From contig CAJYKY010000343.1 in assembly GCA_913775005.1 (NCBI GenBank), forward strand, positions 1-6,686: DNA of 6,686 bases. The letters run 5' to 3'. This stretch comes from an uncultured Achromobacter sp. GTDB taxonomy: Bacteria > Pseudomonadota > Gammaproteobacteria > Burkholderiales > Burkholderiaceae_B. Shown in pieces: positions 1 through 4,939 of the stretch (the first letter of the stretch is position 1; the number at the start of each line of letters is the position of its first letter). The notes under the pieces were generated by a model. It was not told the DNA's origin, ran no database searches, and saw nothing but the letters and a program-made list of their open reading frames with translations. Position numbers and translations under genes: made by a program.

Positions 1-1185
1 AGCGCCGGATTCACGCAAGTCGCTCATCACGGGGCGCTTGTTGGGACGCTGTTCCAGGCTTCGGTTCAACTGCGACAGCGCGATCAGCGGGCAGTTCAGT
101 TCCTTGGCCAGACCTTTCAACGAACGGCTGATTTCCGACACTTCGGTGGCCCGGTTTTCACCCGAGCCGTTACCCGACATCAGTTGCAGGTAGTCGATGA
201 TGATCAGGCCCAGCTGACCGCATTGGCGAGCCAGGCGGCGTGTGCGCGCGCGCACTTCCATCGGGCTCAGCGCCGGCGTTTCGTCGATGTAGACCTGCGC
301 GTCCTGCATGAGCTGCACAGCGTGCGTCACGCGCGGCCAGTCATCGGCGATCAGCTTGCCGGTACGCATGCGGTGCTGGTCCAGCAGACCCACCGAACCC
401 AGCATACGCATCGCCAATTGCACCGCGCCCATTTCCATCGAGAACACGGCCACGGGCAGGCCCTGTTCAATGGCGACGTGTTCGCCGATGTTCATCGAGA
501 ACGAGGTCTTGCCCATGGACGGGCGCCCGGCCACGATGATGAGGTCACCGCCCTGCATGCCGGACGTCATCTTGTCCAGGTCGGTAAAGCCGGTAGGCAC
601 GCCGGTGACGTCGGACGTGCTTTCGCGGTGGTAGAGCTCGTCAATGCGTTCAACCACCTGCGTCAACAGCGGCTGGATTTCCTGGAAACCGGCGGCGCCG
701 CGCGAACCTTCCTGCGCGATCTTGAACACCTTGGATTCGGCTTCGTCCAGCAACTGGCGCGCTTCCTTGCCCTGCGGGTTCAAGGCGGCCGACGAGATCT
801 CGTCGGCAATCGACACCAGCTTGCGCAGCATCGCGCGTTCGCGCACGATTTCCGCGTAGCGGCGGATGTTCGCGGCCGACGGCGTGTTGTGCGCCAGCGC
901 GTTCAGATAGGCCAGGCCGCCGGAATCTTCGGCCTTGCCGGCGCTGATCAGGGATTCGTTGACAGTGATGACGTCGGCGGGACGCGCCAGCCCGATCAGG
1001 CGCGCGATGTGGTGCCAGATCAGGCGGTGGTCGTGCCGGTAGAAGTCTTCTTCGACGAGTACGTCGGCAATGCGGTCCCACGACGTGTTGTCCAGCAGCA
1101 GGCCGCCCAACACCGACTGCTCCGCCTCGATGGAATGGGGGGGAACGCGCAGGTACTCAAGCTGGGGATCGGCAGGTGTGTTCAT
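1..1185 (-). CDS. dnaB: Replicative DNA helicase DnaB, 3' end cut off by the window
   Basis: This is the hexameric 5'-3' helicase that unwinds the replication fork and works with primase (DnaG). I translated the frame codon by codon: 395 residues with no stop or frameshift, running into the left edge. The family is about 455-470 residues, so roughly the last 60-70, including the expected arginine-finger region, lie outside. The N-terminal domain (about residues 15-165) begins with a typical HSIEAEQSVLGGLLL stretch. The RecA-like domain has Walker A GRPSMGKT (Lys226, Thr227), the SMEM motif that follows, and Walker B LIIIDYLQLMSG with Asp331. It then continues through LSQLNRSLEQRPNKRPVMSDLRESGA at the edge, strongly DnaB-like. 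The start ATG (1185-1183) overlaps the TGA of the upstream kinase-like gene as ATGA. No strong ribosome binding site precedes it, so translational coupling is likely. The family call is secure. Confidence 0.98.
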   Translation of the reverse strand, partial: MNTPADPQLEYLRVPPHSIEAEQSVLGGLLLDNTSWDRIADVLVEEDFYRHDHRLIWHHIARLIGLARPADVITVNESLISAGKAEDSGGLAYLNALAHNTPSAANIRRYAEIVRERAMLRKLVSIADEISSAALNPQGKEARQLLDEAESKVFKIAQEGSRGAAGFQEIQPLLTQVVERIDELYHRESTSDVTGVPTGFTDLDKMTSGMQGGDLIIVAGRPSMGKTSFSMNIGEHVAIEQGLPVAVFSMEMGAVQLAMRMLGSVGLLDQHRMRTGKLIADDWPRVTHAVQLMQDAQVYIDETPALSPMEVRARTRRLARQCGQLGLIIIDYLQLMSGNGSGENRATEVSEISRSLKGLAKELNCPLIALSQLNRSLEQRPNKRPVMSDLRESGA

Positions 1186-2042
1186 GACTTCAATAGTAAC
1201 GGCTGCAAGATGTCCGCAACGCGGAAGAATCCCTGGATGTCGCGCGACGGCAGGCGGCGCAACAAGGGACGCAGGGGCGTCGCCAGCCCACACAGAATGC
1301 GGGCCAGGCGCGTCAGGCGCGCTTTGACCTCGGGGTCAGGGTTGCTTTCCAGATAGACGTCCAGCGCCAGTGTACCGAGCGTGACGGCGACATCGTCCGG
1401 CAGCTTGCGCAGCGACACCAGCGAGGACAGCATCTGGAACAGATCGTACGCCTGGGCCAGCGGGCGCGACAGCGTCGAACCGATGTTCTCTTCGAAATCG
1501 ATGCGCCACAGCTCGCCGTCTTGCAAGGTGATGTTGCGGATCTGCGCTCCGCCGTGCCACATGCCGCTCGCGTGAAACGCCGCCAGGTCGGTGGCGGCCG
1601 CGCGCGTCAACCACAGTTGCGACGTGGAATCCTCGTTGCGGATCAGGTCCGCAAGATCATCGCCAACGTATTCCAGGACCAGCAGGCCCTGCTCTTGCCA
1701 CCAGACTTCGGGCACACGGCAGCCCGCTTCCAACAACAGCGCCAGGCGCTCGGCTTCGTGCGTCAGACCGTTTTTCAGCAACACGCCCGGCCGGGGGAAT
1801 TCGCCCAGGAACAGCTTGCAACCCACGCCCAGCAGGAAGGCTCGCAGGTAGCGCAGCGCATAGCTCACGCCCTGGACGAAGCTGGCGCGGCGGCGCTTGA
1901 CGATGCAGCGCACGCCATCGATTGTCACGTCACGCACCGAGGGCTCACGCTGGGCGTCCACGCTATCGAGCCAGGCACGCAAGCCGGGCGGCGCGTTGTG
2001 ATGAACGGGCGGCTGAGTCAAAGGGTCCTCTAAGGAAGGCAT
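1182..2042 (-). CDS. Kinase-fold (Kdo/WaaP, RIO/Bud32-like) protein lacking the catalytic HGD aspartate
   Basis: A 286-residue predicted cytoplasmic protein with the outline of an atypical small kinase. Lys49 in IVKRRR could be the beta-3 lysine. Glu96 or Glu98 in THEAERL could be the helix-C glutamate. LLVLEYVGDDLADLI (about 120-134) resembles the hinge. HGGAQIRN (163-170) sits where HGDxxxxN is expected, and WRIDFEEN (179-186, Asp182) stands in for the DFG metal-binding motif. The catalytic-loop Asp is thus Gly165, while Asn170 and Asp182 remain. This could be a pseudokinase or a kinase with altered catalysis; substrate and function are unknown. The ATG at 2042 is chosen because an in-frame extension to 2222 would have to read through the terminator and into rplI. 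No convincing ribosome binding site precedes this ATG. Its TGA overlaps the dnaB ATG, and the strong terminator lies just upstream. The kinase-fold call is likely; activity is not shown. Confidence 0.82.
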   Translation of the reverse strand: MPSLEDPLTQPPVHHNAPPGLRAWLDSVDAQREPSVRDVTIDGVRCIVKRRRASFVQGVSYALRYLRAFLLGVGCKLFLGEFPRPGVLLKNGLTHEAERLALLLEAGCRVPEVWWQEQGLLVLEYVGDDLADLIRNEDSTSQLWLTRAAATDLAAFHASGMWHGGAQIRNITLQDGELWRIDFEENIGSTLSRPLAQAYDLFQMLSSLVSLRKLPDDVAVTLGTLALDVYLESNPDPEVKARLTRLARILCGLATPLRPLLRRLPSRDIQGFFRVADILQPLLLKS

Positions 2043-2085
2043 GAAGGGGCGTTCGCTGCGGGCGGCTAAAACAAAAAGCGAAAAG

Positions 2086-2121
2086 AAAAAAAAGCCGGCG
2101 CGCAGGCCGGCTTTTTTTTTT
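2086..2121. terminator. Bidirectional intrinsic terminator after rplI
   Basis: A perfect 6-bp GC stem, GCCGGC (2094-2099) with GCCGGC (2106-2111) and a 6-nt loop, is flanked by eight A (2086-2093) and ten T (2112-2121). It can therefore act on either strand. In the minus direction it begins 19 nt beyond the rplI stop codon, so it should end most S6-PriB-S18-L9 transcripts. It also sits only 43 nt before the kinase-like start codon. The downstream pair must therefore be reached by read-through or by a promoter I could not identify in the remaining space. Confidence 0.93.
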
Positions 2122-2139
2122 ACTGCGGGTACCGGCAGA

Positions 2140-2595
2140 TCAGGACAGTTCGCCTTCAACCAGAACCGTGACGTCGACGATAACGTCGGCGTGCAGGGCG
2201 ACCTGGATCGGGAACTCGCCAACCGACTTCAGCTGGCCGTTGGGCAGACGCACTTGCGCCTTTTCAACGCCTTCGAAACCGGCCTTCTTCAGACCGTCAG
2301 CGATGTCGGCGTTGGTGACCGAGCCGAACAGACGGCCGTCAACACCAGCCTTCTGAACGATCTTCAGTTGGAAGCCGGACAGGCGCTCGCCCAGGGCTTG
2401 GGAAGCGGCCAGCTTTTCAGCTTGGGCCTTTTCCAGCTCGGCGCGGCGGGCTTCGAATTCCTTCAGGGCGGCGTCGGTAGCACGACGGGCCTTGCGCTGG
2501 GGGATCAGGAAGTTGCGGGCGTAACCATCACGCACGCGAACGACTTCGCCCAGGTTGCCCAGGTTGACGACTTTTTCGAGCAGAATAACTTGCAT
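2140..2595 (-). CDS. rplI: 50S ribosomal protein L9
   Basis: L9 is the elongated two-domain 50S protein that binds 23S rRNA near the L1 stalk and helps maintain reading frame. The 151-residue product starts with the family hallmark MQVILLEKVVNLGNLGEVV and continues with DGYARNFLIPQ in the N-terminal rRNA-binding domain. A long charged helix follows (about residues 41-76, ALKEFEARRAELEKAQAEK). The C-terminal domain contains DGRLFGSVTNADIADGL and RLPNGQLKSVGE. Residue 34 is Arg (IPQRKARRAT) where E. coli has Gly (PQGKA); I take this as lineage variation. The length matches the family. The gene starts 14 nt after the rpsR stop, so it is the last gene of the rpsF operon, ahead of the terminator at 2086-2121. 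The gap contains only a weak purine-rich ribosome binding site. Confidence 0.98.
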   Translation of the reverse strand: MQVILLEKVVNLGNLGEVVRVRDGYARNFLIPQRKARRATDAALKEFEARRAELEKAQAEKLAASQALGERLSGFQLKIVQKAGVDGRLFGSVTNADIADGLKKAGFEGVEKAQVRLPNGQLKSVGEFPIQVALHADVIVDVTVLVEGELS

Positions 2596-2609
2596 TTCAG
2601 TGCCCCGGA

Positions 2610-2882
2610 TTAGTTGTGGTTGTCGGTGTAAGGCAACAGAGCCAGGAAGCGCGCGCGCTTGATGGCCGTGTCCAGCTGGCGCTGGTAGATTGCCTTGGTG
2701 CCGGTCAGACGAGCCGGGATGATCTTGCCGTTTTCTTGCACGAAGTCGCGCAGGGTGTCCAGATCCTTGTAGTCGATCTCTTCGACGCCGGCTGCGGTGA
2801 AGCGGCAGAACTTACGACGCTTGAAGAGCGGGTTCTGCTGCGTGAATTTGCGTTTTTCTTTGCGTTTTCCGAAGAAAGCCAT
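2610..2882 (-). CDS. rpsR: 30S ribosomal protein S18
   Basis: S18 forms a heterodimer with S6 on the central domain (platform) of the 30S subunit, beside 16S rRNA helices 22-23. The 90-residue product has the expected basic N-terminus (FGKRKEKRKF), then FKRRKFCRFTAAGVEEIDYKD, and the conserved LDTLRDFVQENGKIIPARLTGT and AIKRARFLALLPY. It is about 15 residues longer at the N-terminus than E. coli S18 (75 residues), consistent as far as I recall with beta-proteobacterial S18. An AGAGG ribosome binding site lies about 9 nt before the ATG at 2882. The gene is separated from priB by 108 nt containing two hairpins, an unusually long gap for this operon. Confidence 0.98.
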   Translation of the reverse strand: MAFFGKRKEKRKFTQQNPLFKRRKFCRFTAAGVEEIDYKDLDTLRDFVQENGKIIPARLTGTKAIYQRQLDTAIKRARFLALLPYTDNHN

Positions 2883-2913
2883 GATATGTGCCTCTATGTT
2901 TGAGGGACTTGGC

Positions 2914-2976
2914 GGTTATCAAAAACCCATTCCAAACCCCATAACCTATCCGTATTCAGAAGGTGCTTGCGCACCT
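2914..2976 (-). other. Two inverted repeats in the priB-rpsR gap
   Basis: The gap at 2883-2990 contains two stem-loops. The first, on the transcript side nearest priB, is a perfect 6-bp hairpin AGGTGC/GCACCT (2961-2976). On the transcribed RNA its loop is GCAA, a GNRA tetraloop. The second pairs GGTTAT (2914-2919) with ATAACC (2941-2946) around a 21-nt loop and lies about 30 nt before the S18 start. Neither is followed by a U-tract in the transcript, so they are not ordinary terminators. They could be mRNA processing or stabilising elements, or a local control point for S18 and L9. That function is inference. Confidence 0.45.
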
Positions 2977-2990
2977 GTCGCCCAACCTTT

Positions 2991-3314
2991 TCAAGCCACC
3001 TGCGGATCGCGCCCTGCGCTGCCGCTGATCTTGCGTGCCCGCTGCAAATGCAGCTTGATCTTCACCGAGTCTTTGCGGACGGGGGCCAAAAACCCCTGCA
3101 CCAGCAATTCAGACCCTAACGCGGTGTCCTTCAACAGCAACGCCAGATCGCCCAGTGCCACGGCGGTGATCGTCAATTCGACGCGGCGCGGATGGCCAGC
3201 TTCGATGACTTCCGACTCGTGCGCCAGCACCATTTCCAGTGCGGGCAGGCCGGCGGGAGTGTGGCGCAAAGGCTCGCATTCAAGAACGCGCGCGCTAAGT
3301 TCCAGCTGATTCAT
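2991..3314 (-). CDS. priB: Primosomal replication protein N, PriB (OB-fold single-strand binding protein)
   Basis: PriB is a small SSB-like OB-fold protein that joins PriA at collapsed forks to reload DnaB. The 107-residue product matches family length (about 100-105). It opens with MNQLELSARVLECEPLRHTP and AGLPALEMVLAHES, followed by RRVELTITAVALGDLA and a strand-rich LLVQGFLAPVRKDSVKIKLHL, the usual PriB/SSB pattern. It lies between the S6 and S18 genes, the classical position for priB. I chose the ATG at 3314; an in-frame TTG at 3329 and GTG at 3326 are possible but unsupported by a ribosome binding site. The chosen ATG has AGG directly against it, too close for a normal site. It also overlaps the stop of a 9-codon upstream frame (3340-3311), so coupled initiation is conceivable. 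Confidence 0.93.
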   Translation of the reverse strand: MNQLELSARVLECEPLRHTPAGLPALEMVLAHESEVIEAGHPRRVELTITAVALGDLALLLKDTALGSELLVQGFLAPVRKDSVKIKLHLQRARKISGSAGRDPQVA

Positions 3315-3364
3315 CCTGCCAGGCACCAAGGGGACTTCATGGGTTGAGCTCGCGTGAGCCCTGC

Positions 3365-3739
3365 TTACTCGGCCTGAGCCGCGACCGCTTCCGCCGAAGC
3401 CTTACGGGCTTCTTCACGCTCGACCGACTTCATCATGATCGAGGGGGTGGTCTGGGCCTTCTTGGTCTTGATGACCAGGTGGCGCAGAACGGCGTCGTTG
3501 TAGCGGAACGAGTGTTCCAGCTCATCCAGCGTGGCTTGGCCGCACTCGATGTTCAGGCAAACGTAGTGAGCCTTGACGAGCTTCTGGATCGGGTAGGCCA
3601 GTTGACGGCGGCCCCAGTCTTCCAGGCGGTGAACCGAGCCGCCTTGGCCCGTGACCAGCGCTTGGTAACGCTCGACCATGGCGGGCACTTGCTCGCTTTG
3701 GTCGGGGTGAACGATAAACACCACTTCGTAGTGACGCAT
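3365..3739 (-). CDS. rpsF: 30S ribosomal protein S6
   Basis: S6 binds S18 and the central domain of 16S rRNA on the 30S platform. The 124-residue product begins with the typical MRHYEVVFIVHPDQSEQVPAM. Family hallmarks follow: GGSVHRLEDWGRRQLAYPIQKL, then AHYVCLNIEC and LEHSFRYNDAVLRHLVIK. It ends in a charged, Ala- and Glu-rich tail (about residues 105-124), as many S6 proteins do. It is the first gene of the rpsF-priB-rpsR-rplI operon and follows a long structured leader. The strong AAGGAG ribosome binding site 8 nt upstream fixes the start at 3739. Confidence 0.98.
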   Translation of the reverse strand: MRHYEVVFIVHPDQSEQVPAMVERYQALVTGQGGSVHRLEDWGRRQLAYPIQKLVKAHYVCLNIECGQATLDELEHSFRYNDAVLRHLVIKTKKAQTTPSIMMKSVEREEARKASAEAVAAQAE

Positions 3740-3747
3740 GAGTAAAA

Positions 3748-3753
3748 CTCCTT
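3748..3753 (-). promoter_or_regulatory. rpsF Shine-Dalgarno site AAGGAG
   Basis: AAGGAG on the minus strand lies 8 nt before the S6 ATG, near-optimal sequence and spacing. It is exactly complementary over six bases to CUCCUU within the octamer at 3811-3818 further upstream in the same leader. The site could therefore be hidden in an alternative fold. Confidence 0.85.
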
Positions 3754-3810
3754 GAGGATGTCTCGCTAGCTGTCAGTCCTGCACCCGCGCTTTCCATCAT
3801 GGGTGTTTGC

Positions 3811-3818
3811 AAAGGAGG
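3811..3818 (-). promoter_or_regulatory. Anti-Shine-Dalgarno octamer CCUCCUUU in the rpsF leader
   Basis: The transcript reads CCUCCUUU here, the same core as the 3' tail of 16S rRNA. Six of its bases (3817-3812) can pair perfectly with the rpsF ribosome binding site (3753-3748), closing a loop of about 58 nt. This suggests a sequestering helix that could block S6 initiation. The helix is short and unsupported by any comparison, so its use is inference. Confidence 0.35.
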
Positions 3819-3835
3819 AAAAAGACTCTGGAATT

Positions 3836-3850
3836 AACCCCTTCGGGGTT
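3836..3850 (-). promoter_or_regulatory. GC-rich hairpin in the rpsF leader
   Basis: A perfect 6-bp stem AACCCC/GGGGTT encloses a 3-nt loop (GAA in the transcript). A weaker outer pairing of AGAC (3865-3862) with GUCU (3826-3823), followed by a short U-run, would enclose it and could behave as an attenuator. The inner hairpin is directly visible; the outer pairing is tentative. Confidence 0.5.
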
Positions 3851-3920
3851 CATCTCTTCGGGTCTAATCACAACTTCTTTTGCATCAGACTTTCAGCCCG
3901 CAAGGGGCAGCCCGCTATCC

Positions 3921-3938
3921 AAAAAAACCTTGGGTTTT
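3921..3938 (-). terminator. Weak terminator-like hairpin after the folE2-DUF817 unit
   Basis: On the minus strand AAAACC pairs with GGTTTT around a CAA loop and runs into seven T (3927-3921), three of them beyond the stem. The stem has only two GC pairs, though A-T and G-T pairs could extend it, so it would be inefficient alone. It lies about 70 nt beyond the DUF817 stop and also just inside the predicted rpsF transcript. It could be a leaky end for the upstream unit or an early attenuator for rpsF. Confidence 0.3.
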
Positions 3939-3967
3939 CTTATGATGGTCGAGCAAGAAAGCCCTCG

Positions 3968-3996
3968 ATTATCACCGATTGAGCACGACGGCGCAA
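3968..3996 (-). promoter_or_regulatory. Candidate sigma70 promoter for rpsF operon
   Basis: Reading the minus strand, TTGCGC (3996-3991) and GATAAT (3973-3968) are separated by exactly 17 nt. The -10 matches consensus at five of six positions and the -35 keeps the TTG. It is the best-spaced pair I found in the 269-nt gap between the DUF817 stop and rpsF. It would start transcription near 3961 and is entirely intergenic. Supported by sequence match and position only. Confidence 0.5.
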
Positions 3997-4008
3997 GCGG
4001 TGGGAAGG

Positions 4009-4932
4009 TCAGGAAATAAGTGACGGGGCATTTTCTGCGCCCTTCCCTGGCTTTTGCGGCAGATCGCCCACAGCGATTTGCCGGGGCCGGTTAACCACGC
4101 TGACCATCACATAGCTGATGATCATCAGCAGAAACCACGACCCCAGCTTGGCCAGCGACACCCATTGCCACGCATGCGATTGGTTCGGATAACGCCATGC
4201 ATTGGCGAAGGTGCCGATGTTTTCGGCGAACCAGATGAACAGCGCCACCAGCACAAATCCCAGCAGCAAGGGCATGCGGCGGTAGTCGCGCCAGATCCGG
4301 AAGTACACCCAGGTGCGCGCGAACAGCACCGCCGTCAGCGCAAACAGCGCCCAGCGCATATCCATGATGAAGTGGTGCGCGAAGAAATTCACGTAGATCA
4401 GCACTGACAGCGCCACCGTGGCAAGCAGCGGCGGATGCGCCTGGAAGCGGAAGTCGAACAGCCGCCAGACGCGGGCAAGATAACTGCCCACCGCCGCATA
4501 CATGAAGCCCGTGAACAGCGGCACCCCGCCGATGCGCAGCACGCTGGCTTCCGGATAGATCCAGGATCCGGCCGCCGTCTTGAAGATTTCCATGCCGGTG
4601 CCCACCACATGGAACATCAGGATCACCCGCGCCTCGCTCCAGGTTTCCATGCGCAGCGCCAGCAGCAAGGCCTGGATGCCCAGCGCCGCCAGCGTCAGGA
4701 AGTCATAGCGCGACAGCCAGGCATCGCTTGGGTACCACCAATGCGTGGCAAGCAGCAGCGCGCACATCAGCCCGCCAAACAGGCAAGCCCACGCCTGCTT
4801 GACGCCGAAACGGAAAAATTCGTAAAGCGCGACGCCAAAACGGCCACGGCTGGCCAAACGATTGGCCAGCCGCGATTCCCAGGCTTGCAGCCCCGCGATA
4901 AGCGGCCAATCGTTGGCCGCCGGATGGTTCAT
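4009..4932 (-). CDS. DUF817 (YoaT-type) multi-pass membrane protein of unknown function
   Basis: A 307-residue integral membrane protein whose core matches my recall of the DUF817 family (B. subtilis YoaT): FGVKQAWACLFGGLM, SRYDFLTLAALGIQALLL, MFHVVGTGMEIFKTAAGSWIYP, LRIGGVPLFTGFMYA, RMPLLLGFVLVALFIWFAENIGT and KLGSWFLLMIISYVMVS. By eye there are about seven or eight hydrophobic segments, near residues 46-64, 77-94, 102-118, 137-153, 168-185, 195-212, 221-236 and 260-280. Polar residues in or beside them stand out: His108, Glu115, His186-His187, Asp191, Glu237 and Asn238, which could form a metal or catalytic site. No function is known to me. It starts 7 nt after the folE2 stop, and its likely ribosome binding site (GGAAGG) lies in the last folE2 codons. 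The two are therefore almost certainly co-transcribed and possibly translationally coupled. Confidence 0.88.
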   Translation of the reverse strand: MNHPAANDWPLIAGLQAWESRLANRLASRGRFGVALYEFFRFGVKQAWACLFGGLMCALLLATHWWYPSDAWLSRYDFLTLAALGIQALLLALRMETWSEARVILMFHVVGTGMEIFKTAAGSWIYPEASVLRIGGVPLFTGFMYAAVGSYLARVWRLFDFRFQAHPPLLATVALSVLIYVNFFAHHFIMDMRWALFALTAVLFARTWVYFRIWRDYRRMPLLLGFVLVALFIWFAENIGTFANAWRYPNQSHAWQWVSLAKLGSWFLLMIISYVMVSVVNRPRQIAVGDLPQKPGKGAENAPSLIS

Positions 4933-4939
4933 TGAATGC

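Larger units (their letters stand above)
3740..3961 (-). promoter_or_regulatory. Long structured leader of the rpsF-priB-rpsR-rplI operon
   Basis: The predicted transcript start near 3961 gives an untranslated leader of about 220 nt before rpsF. In transcript order it shows these elements: an A/T-rich hairpin before a U-run (3921-3938); a direct repeat of CAGCCCGC (3894-3901 and 3908-3915, plus-strand sense) with a GCCC/GGGC hairpin between; two CCCGAAG boxes (3862-3856 and 3847-3841), the second in a 6-bp hairpin; a polypyrimidine anti-Shine-Dalgarno octamer (3818-3811); and the S6 ribosome binding site. Many bacteria carry an S6:S18-binding RNA motif with a conserved CCG before rpsF that mediates autoregulation. 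CCG triplets occur in both boxes here, but I cannot confirm that the motif's fold is present. Confidence 0.5.

Noticed and set aside
184..1356. Plus-strand open frame of 390 codons opposite dnaB and the end of the kinase-like gene
   Set aside because: Composition is His/Arg/Gln/Val-rich with no recognisable family, and it lies wholly antisense to well-supported coding sequence. It is a typical GC-rich codon shadow.
2043..2222. N-terminal extension of the kinase-like protein to 2222
   Set aside because: The extra 60 residues come from the terminator and the end of rplI in another frame, including a KKKAGLRAGFFFF artefact of the terminator. ATG 2042 is preferred.
2041..2613. Plus-strand open frame of 190 codons opposite rplI
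   Set aside because: Its N-terminal part would translate the terminator hairpin and A/T tracts, and the rest is antisense to conserved L9.
2919..2942. Seven-codon minus-strand frame MGFGMGF in the priB-rpsR gap
   Set aside because: Very short, it sits in the loop of the inverted repeat and has only a poorly spaced purine stretch upstream. Chance is likely.
3811..3820. AAAGGAGG on the plus strand as a ribosome binding site for a plus-strand gene
   Set aside because: No start codon at usable distance and no credible plus-strand product. Its minus-strand complement in the rpsF leader is the more interesting reading.
3797..3853. 18-codon minus-strand frame in the rpsF leader (MNPEGVNSRVFF...)
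   Set aside because: The purine stretch before its ATG is too close to act as a ribosome binding site, and the frame runs through the hairpin and anti-Shine-Dalgarno segment. Better explained as non-coding leader.
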